Assembly (NCBI GenBank): GCA_022772675.1
Contig: JALEZW010000055.1
Location: forward strand, 1-64,000
Direction of reading: 5' to 3'
Origin: Agathobacter sp.
Lineage (GTDB): Bacteria > Bacillota > Clostridia > Lachnospirales > Lachnospiraceae
Length of the DNA stretch: 64,000 nucleotides
This document shows positions 33,545 through 43,900 of this stretch, in pieces. The stretch's first letter is position 1. Each line of letters opens with the position of its first letter. The notes beneath the pieces are model-generated. The model was not told where the DNA came from and did not search any database. It worked only from the letters and a program-made list of their open reading frames with translations. The translations under genes and the position numbers were made by a program.

Positions 33545-33976
33545 ATGTTTATGGGTGAATACAATCATTCCGTCGATGCAAAGGGCAGACTCATCGTTCC
33601 TTCCAAATTCCGCGAACAGCTGGGAAATGAGTTTGTAGTGACCAAGGGTCTGGACGGCTGTCTGTTCGTTTACTCCCAGGAGGAGTGGGCGAGAATCGAA
33701 GAAAGTCTCCGGGAAAAACCACTGACTTCCAAAGATGCGAGAAAGTTCATGAGATTCTTTTTTGCAGGAGCAGCTACCTGCGAGGTGGACAAGCAGGGAA
33801 GAATTCTTCTTCCTGCAAATCTCAGGGAATATGCAGGAATTGAGAAGGAAGTTGTTTCTGTGGGCGTATTCAGCCGTGTGGAAATCTGGAGCAAAGAGAG
33901 ATACCAGGAGAACAACGACTTCGATGATATGGATGAAATTGCTGAGCATATGGCAGATCTGGGAATTACGATTTAA
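33545..33976 (+). CDS. mraZ: Transcriptional regulator MraZ
   Basis: The 143-residue protein carries two MraZ half-domains, each with the DxxGR motif ([14 protein letters not shown] near residue 11; [14 protein letters not shown] near 85). It forms a ring and binds spaced GTGG boxes to repress the dcw operon. Ribosome binding site AAGGAGG is about nine bases upstream. It is the first gene of the cluster and probably autoregulates through the boxes in its leader. Confidence 0.95.
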   Translation: MFMGEYNHSVDAKGRLIVPSKFREQLGNEFVVTKGLDGCLFVYSQEEWARIEESLREKPLTSKDARKFMRFFFAGAATCEVDKQGRILLPANLREYAGIEKEVVSVGVFSRVEIWSKERYQENNDFDDMDEIAEHMADLGITI

Positions 33977-33988
33977 AGGAGCGTCCGG

Positions 33989-34930
33989 ATGGAATTTAAG
34001 CATACTTCGGTATTGTTAGAGGAGACAATTGAACAGCTGCATATTAAACCGGACGGGATTTATGTGGACGGCACCCTGGGAGGCGGCGGACATTCTTTTG
34101 AAATCTGTAAGAGACTTACCACCGGAAGACTGATCGGCATCGATCAGGATGAGGATGCCATTGCAGCGGCGACTGAGAGACTAAAACCTTACAAAGATTG
34201 TGTGACCATTGTGCGGAGCAATTACGCACAGATGGCTGAAGTGCTTCATGATCTGGGAATCCACAGTGTAGATGGAATTATTTTGGACCTTGGAGTTTCC
34301 TCTTTTCAGCTGGACACTCCGGAGCGCGGCTTTACATACAGAAGCGAGGATGCCCCTCTTGACATGCGGATGGACAGGCGTCAGAGGATGACTGCCCATG
34401 ATATTGTAAATAACTACAGTGAGTCGGAGCTGTACCGGATCATAAGAGATTACGGGGAGGACCGTTTCGCTAAGAATATTGCAAAGCATATCGTGCAGGC
34501 GAGAAAAGAAAAGCCCATAGAGACAACGGGAGAGCTTAATGCCATTATCCGTGGTGCAATTCCCATGAAAGTGCAGGCAACAGGCGGACATCCTTCTAAG
34601 AGAACCTATCAGGCAATCCGTATTGAGTTAAATCATGAACTGGATGTACTTCGTGATAATCTGGATACGATGATTGACCTGTTAAATGATGGTGGAAGAA
34701 TCTGCATCATTACCTTCCACTCATTGGAAGATAAGATCGTAAAATCCAATTTCAAGAAAAACGAAAATCCATGTATCTGCCCCAGTAATTTTCCGGTTTG
34801 TGTATGTGGGAAGAAATCAAAGGGACATGTGGTGGGGCGGAAACCAATTCTCCCCTCCCAGGAGGAATTAGAGAGAAACAGCAGATCCAAAAGTGCGAAA
34901 TTACGTGTATTTGAGAGAATGACAGAATAA
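33989..34930 (+). CDS. rsmH: 16S rRNA m4C1402 methyltransferase
   Basis: The 313-residue protein contains [13 protein letters not shown], the SAM loop [27 protein letters not shown], and the Cys-rich [17 protein letters not shown] near the end. The product N4-methylates C1402 of 16S rRNA. The gene follows mraZ by 12 bases, the universal dcw order. Length and motifs are normal. Confidence 0.96.
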   Translation: MEFKHTSVLLEETIEQLHIKPDGIYVDGTLGGGGHSFEICKRLTTGRLIGIDQDEDAIAAATERLKPYKDCVTIVRSNYAQMAEVLHDLGIHSVDGIILDLGVSSFQLDTPERGFTYRSEDAPLDMRMDRRQRMTAHDIVNNYSESELYRIIRDYGEDRFAKNIAKHIVQARKEKPIETTGELNAIIRGAIPMKVQATGGHPSKRTYQAIRIELNHELDVLRDNLDTMIDLLNDGGRICIITFHSLEDKIVKSNFKKNENPCICPSNFPVCVCGKKSKGHVVGRKPILPSQEELERNSRSKSAKLRVFERMTE

Positions 34931-34956
34931 ATTGAGGCGGAAAGAAGGAAAGCAGT

Positions 34957-35424
34957 ATGACGAAAAACTATTACATAAATGGAAATACCGTAAGGGAACT
35001 GGATTCGCCGGTTCGAGGAGGGAGAAAAACAAGAGAAGAAATTGAGGAGACCAGACGCCGGAAAAACAGGAGAAATGCCATTCGCAGAAACAGACAGCGT
35101 GCCATGGAAATGAACCGGGGCTTTGTTGTGTTTCTGACAGTCTGCGTACTTGTTACCGCTTTTACCGCAGCTGCCTTTGTACAATTACAGGCACAGATGA
35201 CAAACCATATGAGGAATGTTGCAAATCTTGAAAGCCAGGTTATTGATCTTCGTGCGGACAATGATGTGCGCTACAAGAAGCTGACAACCTCCGTGGATTT
35301 AAACCATATCAAAAAAGTTGCAATGAAAGAGCTGGGAATGTCTTACCCTTCTAAGGATCAAGTGGTATACTATACTGTAGATAATAACAATTTCATGGAT
35401 CAGTATGAGGATATCCCGAAATAA
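34957..35424 (+). CDS. ftsL: FtsL-like cell division protein
   Basis: The 155-residue protein has a basic cytoplasmic N-terminus (residues 15-50 rich in Arg and Lys), a single helix GFVVFLTVCVLVTAFTAAAF, and a short extracellular coiled coil (LQAQMTNHMRNVANLESQ) ending KKVAMKELGMSYPSKDQVV. This is the FtsL/DivIC pattern. It sits between rsmH and the PBP genes, where ftsL normally is. It would bring FtsW-PBP complexes into the divisome. Sequence conservation in this family is poor, so the name rests largely on position and topology. Confidence 0.8.
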   Translation: MTKNYYINGNTVRELDSPVRGGRKTREEIEETRRRKNRRNAIRRNRQRAMEMNRGFVVFLTVCVLVTAFTAAAFVQLQAQMTNHMRNVANLESQVIDLRADNDVRYKKLTTSVDLNHIKKVAMKELGMSYPSKDQVVYYTVDNNNFMDQYEDIPK

Positions 35425-35436
35425 CAGGAGTAAGAC

Positions 35437-37395
35437 GTGAAGAGAAGAAAGAAAAAGAAACCGGTACAGAAATTCAGAGGGTATATGCGCACAAAGCTTA
35501 TGGCACTGTTTTTGATCTTAAGTGCAGCACTTTGTTTTCTGATTGGAAGAATTACCTGGATAGAACATAAAAATGGGGCGGCCTACGAAAAGAAGGTCCT
35601 GTCGATGCAGTCATACGACAGCAAGACAATCCCGTACCAGAGAGGCGATATTGTGGATCGTTCCGGTACGGTTCTTGCTACGAGTGTGGCTGTTTATAAT
35701 GTAATTTTGGACTGTACAGTGGTAAATGACAAAGAGGAGTATTTAGAGCCTACGCTACAGGCACTTACCAGCTGTTTCCCGGAGCTTAAGGAAAGCGAGA
35801 TCAGGGATATCATCAGGACGAAAAAGGACAGCCGCTATGTGGTTCTTGCAAAAAAGGTGCCTTATGAGGAGGTACAGCCCTTTATTGAACTGCAGGATAA
35901 GGTGGATAAAAAGGGCGTGAAGGTCAACCCGGATATAAAGGGAGTCTGGTTTGAAAAAGAGTACCAGAGAGAGTATCCCTACAATTCCCTGGCAGCATCC
36001 GTGATTGGATTTACCTCTGCCGGAAATGTGGGAACCACAGGTCTTGAAAATTATTATAACAGCACCTTAAATGGAGTGAACGGCAGAGAATACGGGTATC
36101 TGGATTCCGACAGTGATTTTGAGAAGACAGTCATTGCAGCCAGGGACGGCGATACCATTGTTACTTCCATTGATGTCAATATCCAGTCAATCGTAGAAAA
36201 GAAGATTGAGGAATTTAATAAGAAATATAAAGACAATTACTTTAAAGACGATGGAAGTGTGAATACCTCTGTCATTGTGATGAATCCCAATAACGGGGAG
36301 ATTTTAGCCATGGCAGACTATCCGTTTTTTGATCTGAACAATCCAAGAGATCTTACAGGCATTTATTCTGAGAGTCAGATTGAAAAAATGTCGGATGATG
36401 ACAAAATGAATGCGTTAAATGAGTTGTGGCAGAACTTCTGTGTAACGGCAACCTATGAGCCCGGTTCGGTACAAAAGCCTTTTACTGTAGCGGCAGGACT
36501 GGATACCGGAACCATAAATGACAAGATGACCTTTGTCTGTGATGGAGGAGAACAGTTTGACCGCTGGGTCAGATGCGTTAACAAAAACGGACACGGTGTT
36601 GAGACAGTGAGAAAGACTCTTATGGATTCCTGTAACGATGCCATTATGCAGATGACCTATAAAATTGGAAAGAAAAATTTCTCCACTTATCAGGCAAATT
36701 TCGGTTTTGGCCAGAAGACGGGAATCGACCTTCCGGGTGAGCCTAACACCTCTTCTTTGATTTATAAGGAAGAAGATATGAAGCCGGTAGATCTGGCAAC
36801 AAACGCATTTGGTCAGAACTATAACTGTACCATGATACAGATGGCATCCGCTTTTTCGTCTCTTATAAATGGCGGAACTTATTATCAGCCCCATGTAGTG
36901 ACGAGAGTTACAGATGCTTCCGGCAATACGATTTCCACAGTGGAACCCAAGGCGGTAAAGCAGACCGTTTCCCAAAGCACCAGTGATCAGATAAGGGATT
37001 ATCTCTACAGTGTAGTCAGCGAAGGAACCGGCGGGACCGCAAAAGTGGATGGTTATTCCATGGGTGGAAAAACCGGAACTGCGGAAAAACTGCCGCGAAA
37101 AAACCATAAGTATCTTGTGTCTTTTATGGGCTTTGCACCATATGAAAATCCCCAGCTTGTGATTTACTGCACAGTAAATGAGCCCAATGCAAAGGACGAG
37201 GCCCACAGCTATTTCGCCCAGAACATTACAAGAGAAATTCTTAAGGAAGTTCTTCCGTATATGAATATCTATCCGGATGAGAAGAAGACCGGTAAAAACA
37301 AAGGGCTGGATGTTACTGGAGAAAATGCCCAGTACACCGGAAAGAATGACGGAACTGCCTCCAGAGACGGGGAGAAAAAGAAAGAGACGGAGTAA
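35437..37395 (+). CDS. Class B penicillin-binding protein (FtsI/PBP2-like)
   Basis: The 652-residue protein starts at GTG 35437 behind AACAGGAG. It has an N-terminal anchor helix (MALFLILSAALCFLIGRI), a pedestal domain, and a transpeptidase domain with active-site SVQK (in YEPGSVQKPF, near residue 344), SCN (DSCNDAIM) and KTG (GGKTGTAEKLPRKN). SVQK satisfies the SxxK rule but differs from the usual STxK. It should cross-link septal peptidoglycan and work with the SEDS protein at 40593. No PASTA domains are present. The C-terminal tail is Lys-rich and disordered. Confidence 0.9.
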   Translation: MKRRKKKKPVQKFRGYMRTKLMALFLILSAALCFLIGRITWIEHKNGAAYEKKVLSMQSYDSKTIPYQRGDIVDRSGTVLATSVAVYNVILDCTVVNDKEEYLEPTLQALTSCFPELKESEIRDIIRTKKDSRYVVLAKKVPYEEVQPFIELQDKVDKKGVKVNPDIKGVWFEKEYQREYPYNSLAASVIGFTSAGNVGTTGLENYYNSTLNGVNGREYGYLDSDSDFEKTVIAARDGDTIVTSIDVNIQSIVEKKIEEFNKKYKDNYFKDDGSVNTSVIVMNPNNGEILAMADYPFFDLNNPRDLTGIYSESQIEKMSDDDKMNALNELWQNFCVTATYEPGSVQKPFTVAAGLDTGTINDKMTFVCDGGEQFDRWVRCVNKNGHGVETVRKTLMDSCNDAIMQMTYKIGKKNFSTYQANFGFGQKTGIDLPGEPNTSSLIYKEEDMKPVDLATNAFGQNYNCTMIQMASAFSSLINGGTYYQPHVVTRVTDASGNTISTVEPKAVKQTVSQSTSDQIRDYLYSVVSEGTGGTAKVDGYSMGGKTGTAEKLPRKNHKYLVSFMGFAPYENPQLVIYCTVNEPNAKDEAHSYFAQNITREILKEVLPYMNIYPDEKKTGKNKGLDVTGENAQYTGKNDGTASRDGEKKKETE

Positions 37396-37449
37396 TTAGG
37401 AATTGCCCCATTTTCATAAGCTGATAAAAAGAAGTTAAGCAGGCAGCAT

Positions 37450-39171
37450 ATGGAAAGGAATAAAACCTTTCACCGGAGAAAAATATGCGTAATTTTCTTT
37501 GTGGTGGCAGCGTGCGCCTTTGGCCTTATGGGAAGACTGGGATATCTGATGCTGGTGCGGGGGGATTATTATGCCACACTGGCAAAGGATTTACAGCAGC
37601 GGGAGAGAAAAATTAAAGCTGCACGCGGAAAAATTCTTGATAAAAACGGAGTGGTACTGGCAGGAAATAAATCTGTCTGTACCATTTCTGTTATCCATAA
37701 TCAGATCAGGGATCCGGAGGCAGTCATTTCCATGCTCTGTAAGGAATTACATCTTCCGGAGGAAAAAGTAAGAAAGCGGGTGGAAAAATACTCTTCCATT
37801 GAGAGAATCAAAAGTAATGTGGACAAGGAAACGGGAAACCGGATTCTTGCCTATGGATATGCCGGAGTTAAGGTGGATGAGGACTATAAGAGAGATTATC
37901 CTTATGATACCCTGGCCTCTAAGGTACTGGGGTTTACCGGAGGCGACAATCAGGGAATCATAGGACTGGAAAGTGTTTACGATACCTATCTGCAGGGAAA
38001 GGACGGGATGATTCTTACCACCACCGATGCAAGAGGGGTTGAGGTAGACAATGTGGGGGAGGAGCGGAGAGAGCCGGTCCCGGGAGATGATCTGGTTACC
38101 TCGCTGGATTACAATATCCAGATGTATGCCATGCAGGCAGCAGAGAAGGCTTATCTGCAGAAAGAGGCAGATTCCGTCAGTATTATCGTGATGAATCCAA
38201 AGAATGGAGAGATTTCCGCCATGGTGGATTATCCGGAATTTGATTTGAATGACCCCTTTGAGCTGACAGAGGAATATAAGGAATATAAAGGAACTGAGAA
38301 GGAACAGGATGCCTGCAATCAGATGTGGAGAAATAAATGCATCAACGATACCTATGAGCCGGGTTCTACCTTTAAGGTGATTACTGCAGCGGCAGCCCTG
38401 GAAGAACATGTGGTTTCTTTGGAGGATCATTTTAACTGTCCGGGATATATCGTGGTGGAGGACAGAAGAATCCGCTGTCATAAAACAACAGGGCATGGAT
38501 CTGAAACCTTTGTACAGGGAATTGAAAATTCCTGCAACCCGGTGTTTATCAACGTGGGACTCAGACTTGGGGCAGACCGGTTTTATCACTATTTTGAGCA
38601 GTTTGGCCTGCTGGGAAAGACCGGGATTGACCTTCCCGGTGAGGCGGCCACCATTATGCACAAGAAAGAAAATATCGGGCTGGTGGAGCTGGCCACGGTT
38701 TCTTTTGGCCAATCCTTTCAGATTACTCCGATTCAGCTTGCCACAACGATTTCCTCCATTATAAATGGCGGGAACCGCGTGACACCCCATCTGGGAGTAA
38801 GGGTTTTGGATGGGGACAAAAATATTGTAAAAACCTTTGATTACGGAGCAAAAGAGGGCGTGTGCAGTACAGAAACCTCCGAAACGATGCGTAATCTTCT
38901 GGAAAAAGTGGTTTCCGAGGGCGGTGGAAACAAGGCTTACATCGAAGGTTATAAAATAGGAGGAAAGACTGCTACCTCCCAGACACTGCCCCGTTCTGCA
39001 CACCGTTACATCTCTTCCTTTATGGGATTTGCCCCTGCAGATGACCCGCAGGTTCTGGTGCTTGTCATCATTCGAAATCCCACGGGGGTTTATTATGGAG
39101 GAACCATTGCAGCTCCGGTTGCAAAGGAAATATTTGAAAACATACTGCCTTATCTTGAATTAGGGGAGTAA
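37450..39171 (+). CDS. Class B penicillin-binding protein (SpoVD/FtsI-like)
   Basis: The 573-residue protein, with anchor helix FVVAACAFGLMGRLGYLML, has the active-site motifs STFK (YEPGSTFK, near residue 306) and SCN (ENSCNPVF). The third motif reads KTA (GGKTATSQTLPRS) instead of KTG. It is the second class B PBP in a row. In related spore-formers one of such a pair serves septation and the other spore cortex (SpoVD), and which is which cannot be told from sequence here. No PASTA domain is seen. Its gene follows the previous one by 54 bases. Confidence 0.9.
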   Translation: MERNKTFHRRKICVIFFVVAACAFGLMGRLGYLMLVRGDYYATLAKDLQQRERKIKAARGKILDKNGVVLAGNKSVCTISVIHNQIRDPEAVISMLCKELHLPEEKVRKRVEKYSSIERIKSNVDKETGNRILAYGYAGVKVDEDYKRDYPYDTLASKVLGFTGGDNQGIIGLESVYDTYLQGKDGMILTTTDARGVEVDNVGEERREPVPGDDLVTSLDYNIQMYAMQAAEKAYLQKEADSVSIIVMNPKNGEISAMVDYPEFDLNDPFELTEEYKEYKGTEKEQDACNQMWRNKCINDTYEPGSTFKVITAAAALEEHVVSLEDHFNCPGYIVVEDRRIRCHKTTGHGSETFVQGIENSCNPVFINVGLRLGADRFYHYFEQFGLLGKTGIDLPGEAATIMHKKENIGLVELATVSFGQSFQITPIQLATTISSIINGGNRVTPHLGVRVLDGDKNIVKTFDYGAKEGVCSTETSETMRNLLEKVVSEGGGNKAYIEGYKIGGKTATSQTLPRSAHRYISSFMGFAPADDPQVLVLVIIRNPTGVYYGGTIAAPVAKEIFENILPYLELGE

Positions 39172-39224
39172 ATCACGTATACTTATTTCATGTTCCAAGG
39201 AATATATGAATGGAGGCTGATAAA

Positions 39225-40586
39225 ATGAAAATAGAAGATAAGAAGGTTTTAGTAGTTGGCGCAGGAAAAAGTGGAATTGCCGCTGCAGAACTTTTACTGG
39301 AAAAACAGGTAGAAACTGTTTTGTATGATGGAAATAAAGATTTTAACATAGAACAGCTGTATGAGAAAGAGCCAAAGTTAAAGGGGGTTCCGGTTTTACT
39401 GGGAGAACTCTCAGATGAACAGCTGCGGGAATTTGATATTGCTGTATTAAGCCCGGGTGTTCCGACAGATTTACCGGTTGTAGACCGGATGCGGGCCATG
39501 AATGTTGCAATCTCTGGAGAGATTGAGCTTGCTTACTCTTTTGCAAAGGGAAAGCTTGCCGCAATAACCGGAACAAACGGGAAAACAACCACCACGGCAC
39601 TGACCGGGGAAATCATGAAAAGCTATTTTGAGGACGTCCGTGTGGTGGGGAATATTGGAATCCCTTATACGAATGAAGCGGCAACCATGACGGAAGATAC
39701 TGTGACCGTTGCGGAAATTTCAAGTTTTCAGCTGGAGACAATCCACGACTTTCATCCGAATGTTTCTGCAATTTTAAATATCACACCGGATCATTTAAAC
39801 CGTCACCACACCATGGACTGCTATATTAAGACGAAAGAGAACATTACGAAAAACCAGACAAAAGATGAGGTTTGCGTATTAAATTATGAGGATGAACAGC
39901 TTCGCAGCTTCGGTGAGAGTGCCGGGGTCCGCGTTGTGTGGTTCAGCAGCGGGAGAAAATTAAAGGATGGATTTTATCTGGAGGGAGAGGACATCTATTA
40001 TGCAGTAGATGGAACAAACCGGCATGTGATCAATGTCAATGACTTAAATCTGCTGGGACGCCATAATTATGAGAACGTGATGGCAGCCTGCGCCATAGCT
40101 GTTAATTTTGGGGTTCCCATGGATAAAATCGTGGAGGTATTAAAACGCTTTAAGGCAGTTGAACACAGAATCGAGTATGTGACCGAGAAGCGGGGTGTGA
40201 AATTCTATAATGACTCCAAGGGAACCAATCCGGATGCAGCCATACAGGGAATCCGTGCCATGAACCGTCCGACTCTTTTAATCGGCGGCGGCTATGATAA
40301 GCAGTCGGAGTATGACGAGTGGATCGAGGCATTTGATGGAAAGGTGAAAAAGCTTGTACTGATCGGTCAGACAGCAGAGAAAATTGAGACCTGTGCCCAT
40401 CGCCATGGATTTATGGATACTGTAAAATGTGAAACCTTTGAGGAGGCAGTTCATTATTGTTATGACCACGCTGAGGCAGGAGATGCAGTACTTCTTTCTC
40501 CGGCCTGTGCCAGCTGGGGAATGTTCCCGAACTATGAGGAGCGTGGAAGAATCTTTAAAGAAATTGTGCGTGGATTAGAGGAGTAG
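39225..40586 (+). CDS. murD: UDP-N-acetylmuramoyl-L-alanine-D-glutamate ligase
   Basis: The 453-residue protein starts at ATG 39225, eight bases after GGAGG; the ATG at 39210 overlaps that site. Motifs: an N-terminal Rossmann-like VLVVGAGKSGIAA, the Mur ligase P-loop ITGTNGKTTTTALTGE, EISSFQLET, HLNRHHTMDCYIKTKENI and the C-terminal VEHRIEYVTEKRGVKFYNDS with KGTNPDAA. It adds D-glutamate to UDP-MurNAc-L-Ala. No mraY, murF or murG lies beside it, although these often do. Confidence 0.96.
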   Translation: MKIEDKKVLVVGAGKSGIAAAELLLEKQVETVLYDGNKDFNIEQLYEKEPKLKGVPVLLGELSDEQLREFDIAVLSPGVPTDLPVVDRMRAMNVAISGEIELAYSFAKGKLAAITGTNGKTTTTALTGEIMKSYFEDVRVVGNIGIPYTNEAATMTEDTVTVAEISSFQLETIHDFHPNVSAILNITPDHLNRHHTMDCYIKTKENITKNQTKDEVCVLNYEDEQLRSFGESAGVRVVWFSSGRKLKDGFYLEGEDIYYAVDGTNRHVINVNDLNLLGRHNYENVMAACAIAVNFGVPMDKIVEVLKRFKAVEHRIEYVTEKRGVKFYNDSKGTNPDAAIQGIRAMNRPTLLIGGGYDKQSEYDEWIEAFDGKVKKLVLIGQTAEKIETCAHRHGFMDTVKCETFEEAVHYCYDHAEAGDAVLLSPACASWGMFPNYEERGRIFKEIVRGLEE

Positions 40587-40592
40587 TGTTTC

Positions 40593-41720
40593 GTGTCGAG
40601 ACGAGAGCGTGGAGAAAAGAAAACGACATATTTTGACTATAACCTGCTTTTTATCATCATTTTCCTGTTGTGCTTCGGGCTGGTCATGCTGTTTAGCACC
40701 AGTTCCTACACATCAGCAAACAAGTACGGGGACAGCGCACATTACCTGAAACTGCAGCTCCGTAATATTGCAGTGGGGCTGATTCCCATGTATCTGTTTG
40801 CAAAAATTGACTACCACTTTTGGAAAAAATTTGGTCTTTTCGCATACATAGCTTCTATTTTGCTCTGTGTGATGGTAATGCTTCCGATTCCCTTTCTGGT
40901 AAGAAGCTCCCATGGAAAAGCCAGATGGCTGAATTTAGGACCACTTAGTTTCCAGCCATCGGAGCTGGCAAAGCTTGCAGTAATCATTTTTCTTGCAATG
41001 CTTCTGGAGCGGATTCTCAAACAGCTGGATCAGTTCCGGAATGTGATCAAGGTTATGTTAATGCTGATACCGTTATTTGTGGTGGTAGCCGTCAATAACT
41101 TAAGTACGGCCGTCATTATTTTTGCAATCGCAGGCTGTATGCTTTTTGTTGCAAGCCGGAAGGTCTGGCCTTTTGTGGGGATTGCAGGAGCCGGAGTGGG
41201 ACTGATTGCCGTGTTTACTTTCTGCGTCGGATACCGCAGCACCCGTGTAGATGCATGGCTGCATCCGGAGACGGCAGGAGATGCGGGACTTCAGCCGCTG
41301 ATGGGGCTTTATGCCATCGGTTCCGGCAAAATATTCGGAAAAGGATTAGGACAGAGTCTGCAGAAACTTGGAAATGTGCCGGAAGCACAGAATGATATGA
41401 TCTTTTCCATTATCTGTGAGGAACTGGGATTGTTTGGTGCAGTCTGTGTAATTCTTCTATATGTACTGTTGCTGTGGCGCATGATGGTAATCGCAAATAA
41501 TGCTAAAGATCTGTATGGGGCTCTTCTGGTATCCGGTATTATGTCCCACATGGCAATTCAGGTAATCTTAAATATCGCGGTTGTGACCAACACGATTCCA
41601 AACACAGGTGTAACCCTTCCCTTTATCAGCTATGGAGGAACCTCACTGGTGTTCCTTATGGCGGAGATGGGGCTGGCCCTTAGTGTGTCCAGGGGAATAC
41701 ATTTAGATTCGATCAGGTGA
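40593..41720 (+). CDS. ftsW: SEDS glycosyltransferase FtsW/SpoVE
   Basis: The 375-residue protein has about ten membrane helices and the SEDS signatures LLCFGLVMLFSTSSYT, PSELAKLAVIIFLA and the terminal GVTLPFISYGGTSLV. GTG 40593 is used as start, nine bases after GAGGAG. It polymerises lipid II into glycan strands together with a class B PBP. In spore-formers this locus often carries spoVE, so the name ftsW stands for the family. It sits six bases after murD. Confidence 0.92.
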   Translation: MSRRERGEKKTTYFDYNLLFIIIFLLCFGLVMLFSTSSYTSANKYGDSAHYLKLQLRNIAVGLIPMYLFAKIDYHFWKKFGLFAYIASILLCVMVMLPIPFLVRSSHGKARWLNLGPLSFQPSELAKLAVIIFLAMLLERILKQLDQFRNVIKVMLMLIPLFVVVAVNNLSTAVIIFAIAGCMLFVASRKVWPFVGIAGAGVGLIAVFTFCVGYRSTRVDAWLHPETAGDAGLQPLMGLYAIGSGKIFGKGLGQSLQKLGNVPEAQNDMIFSIICEELGLFGAVCVILLYVLLLWRMMVIANNAKDLYGALLVSGIMSHMAIQVILNIAVVTNTIPNTGVTLPFISYGGTSLVFLMAEMGLALSVSRGIHLDSIR

Positions 41721-41724
41721 CGAA

Positions 41725-42498
41725 ATGATTAAAGAAGAGAGAAGAAAGGCAAAAAAGCGAAAAAATATTCTGCAGACCATACTTGCGGTGCTGATTGTGA
41801 TTGCTTTTTGCGTGGTAATTGTTCTGACCGTTTTTAAGGTAAAACATGTGGAGGTGGAGGGAAATAAGCTCTATGATTCCAAGGTGATCGAAAAGGCAGT
41901 GCTGAATGACGAATATTCCTGGAATTCCCTCTATGTTTTTTTGAAATATAAGTTTGTGGATTCGGATAAACTTCCCTTTGTGGATACGTTGGAGATCAGC
42001 TTAAAGAATCCCCGGACATTACATATCACAGTTTACGAGAAGGGTATCATGGGATATCTCTATGTGCCGTCCATTAGTAAAAATGCCTATTTTGATAAAG
42101 ATGGAATTGTGGTGGAAACATCTTCCCGGGAGATTGAGGGGACACCGCAGATTCTCGGGATAGACTGTAAAAAGATTGTATTGTATGAGAAACTTCCCGT
42201 TCCCAAAGACCGCCTGCACGAACTTTTGGTGTTGACACAGGCACTGAAACGGAATAAACTGATTCCCGACAGTATTACCTATGGCGGGGCAGATGAACCG
42301 GAACTTTCCTATGATAAGGTTCGGGTGGAGATGGGGTCTTTAAACCTGCTGACGCAAAAGGTGGAGCGGCTCTCCAGGCTTCTGCCGGAGGTTTCCGGGA
42401 TGGAAGGAACACTACATTTAGAGAATTGGACCGAAGAAACGACAAATATTGTGTTTGACAGAAAGAACGTTCCGAAAAAAGATGAGAAAAAATCATAA
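41725..42498 (+). CDS. ftsQ: Cell division protein FtsQ/DivIB (POTRA domain)
   Basis: The 257-residue protein has a basic cytoplasmic tail, a single helix (LQTILAVLIVIAFCVVIVLT) and an outside POTRA domain beginning FKVKHVEVEGNKLYDSKVI, as in FtsQ/DivIB. The rest (the beta domain, LHITVYEKGIMGYL, IVVETSS) fits the family. The gene starts four bases after ftsW. It helps assemble the FtsL-FtsB-type complex at the septum. Confidence 0.88.
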   Translation: MIKEERRKAKKRKNILQTILAVLIVIAFCVVIVLTVFKVKHVEVEGNKLYDSKVIEKAVLNDEYSWNSLYVFLKYKFVDSDKLPFVDTLEISLKNPRTLHITVYEKGIMGYLYVPSISKNAYFDKDGIVVETSSREIEGTPQILGIDCKKIVLYEKLPVPKDRLHELLVLTQALKRNKLIPDSITYGGADEPELSYDKVRVEMGSLNLLTQKVERLSRLLPEVSGMEGTLHLENWTEETTNIVFDRKNVPKKDEKKS

Positions 42499-42505
42499 AT
42501 TCCTG

Positions 42506-42572
42506 TTGATTATTTGTGGGAAAAATTATATTATAGACTATAAGAGTGTACATGAAACATGAAAAATGTTTC
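42506..42572 (+). promoter_or_regulatory. ftsZ promoter and small palindrome
   Basis: TTGATT (42506-42511) and TATTAT (42529-42534) have a 17-base spacer. Further downstream GAAACAT and ATGTTTC (42554-42572) form a perfect 7-bp hairpin with a five-base loop in the untranslated leader. The palindrome could be an operator or an RNA hairpin; no regulator is suggested. Confidence 0.55.
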
Positions 42573-42609
42573 ACAAAGCACAGGGCTTTAGGAAAGAGGA
42601 GGAAGAACC

Positions 42610-43863
42610 ATGCTGGAGATTCAGACAACGGAGGCAGATACTAGTGCTAAAATCATTGTACTCGGTGTAGGTGGTGCTGGTAATAACGCTGTGAACCGCA
42701 TGATTGATGAGAATATAGGTGGAGTCGAATTTATCGGAGTAAATACGGATAAGCAGGCATTACAGCTCTGCAAGGCTCCTACGTTGATACAGATTGGAGA
42801 AAAGCTGACCAAGGGACTTGGTGCAGGAGCACAGCCGGAGATTGGTGAGAAGGCAGCTGAGGAGAGTGCGGAAGAGTTGTCTGCAGCTGTGAAAGGTGCG
42901 GACATGGTGTTCGTTACCTGTGGCATGGGAGGCGGTACCGGAACCGGAGCAGCTCCTATTGTTGCAAAGATTGCCAAGGAGCAGGGAATCCTGACTGTGG
43001 GTGTTGTGACCAAGCCATTTAAATTCGAGGCAAAGAAGCGTATGATCAATGCCATTTCCGGTATTGAGAAGTTAAAGGAAAATGTGGATACACTGATTGT
43101 GATTCCCAATGACAAGCTTTTGGAAATCGTAGACAGACGTACCTCCATGCCGGATGCACTTAAGAAGGCGGATGAGGTATTACAGCAGGCAGTACAGGGA
43201 ATTACAGACCTGATTAACCTGCCGGCACTGATTAATCTTGACTTTGCGGATGTCAAGACCGTTATGGAGAATAAGGGTATTGCACATATCGGTATCGGTA
43301 GTGCGAAGGGAGATGAGAAGGCAATCGAGGCCGTGAAACTTGCCGTTGCCTCTCCGCTTCTTGAGACTACGATTGACGGTGCAACCCATGTCATTATTAA
43401 CATTTCCGGAGAGATTTCACTGGCAGATGCCAATGAGGCAGCCAGCTATGTGGAGGATCTCACCGGAGAGGATGCAAATATTATTTTTGGTGCGAAGTAC
43501 GATGAGACCATGACGGATGAGGTTACAATTACGGTTATTGCAACCGGACTGGAGGGACCTGCGGGAAAGCAGACATCTACGGCAGCCGGAGGTATCGGCA
43601 ACCGTATGGTTTATCCCAACCAGACCGTGACACGTAATCCCGGAACCTCCGGAATTGTAAACCGTGCACCATCCACAAGTAAACCTTTTTCGGGAGCAGG
43701 AACCACAGGCCGTACCTATTCTGGCGCAGGAACTACCACCAACCGATCGGTTTCGCCCACACCTTCTACATACTCCGGTATCCAGAAGCCGAAGCCTGTG
43801 GAGAGCAATGTAAAGCCTGTGGAGATTAATATTCCGGATTTCCTTAAGAACTCCAGAAGATAG
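42610..43863 (+). CDS. ftsZ: Cell division GTPase FtsZ
   Basis: The 417-residue protein contains [16 protein letters not shown], the tubulin signature [13 protein letters not shown] and the T7-loop region [15 protein letters not shown]. The C-terminal linker is long and rich in Ser, Thr and Gly (residues 325-390). It ends in [12 protein letters not shown], the conserved peptide that binds membrane anchors such as FtsA or SepF. FtsA is not encoded here. Polymerised FtsZ forms the division ring, and in spore-formers the polar septum. The ribosome binding site is GAGGAGG. Confidence 0.97.
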   Translation: MLEIQTTEADTSAKIIVLGVGGAGNNAVNRMIDENIGGVEFIGVNTDKQALQLCKAPTLIQIGEKLTKGLGAGAQPEIGEKAAEESAEELSAAVKGADMVFVTCGMGGGTGTGAAPIVAKIAKEQGILTVGVVTKPFKFEAKKRMINAISGIEKLKENVDTLIVIPNDKLLEIVDRRTSMPDALKKADEVLQQAVQGITDLINLPALINLDFADVKTVMENKGIAHIGIGSAKGDEKAIEAVKLAVASPLLETTIDGATHVIINISGEISLADANEAASYVEDLTGEDANIIFGAKYDETMTDEVTITVIATGLEGPAGKQTSTAAGGIGNRMVYPNQTVTRNPGTSGIVNRAPSTSKPFSGAGTTGRTYSGAGTTTNRSVSPTPSTYSGIQKPKPVESNVKPVEINIPDFLKNSRR

Positions 43864-43900
43864 GATTTTGTCAGATTCCGGCTATAATTTTTGAATTACA

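Noticed and set aside
36457..36475. Inactive first PBP because of SVQK
   Set aside because: SVQK still satisfies SxxK, and the SCN and KTG motifs are present, so activity is expected.
37747..39003. 418-codon minus-strand frame opposite the second PBP gene
   Set aside because: It is a shadow of a well-supported PBP gene with all active-site motifs, and its translation looks unlike a real protein.
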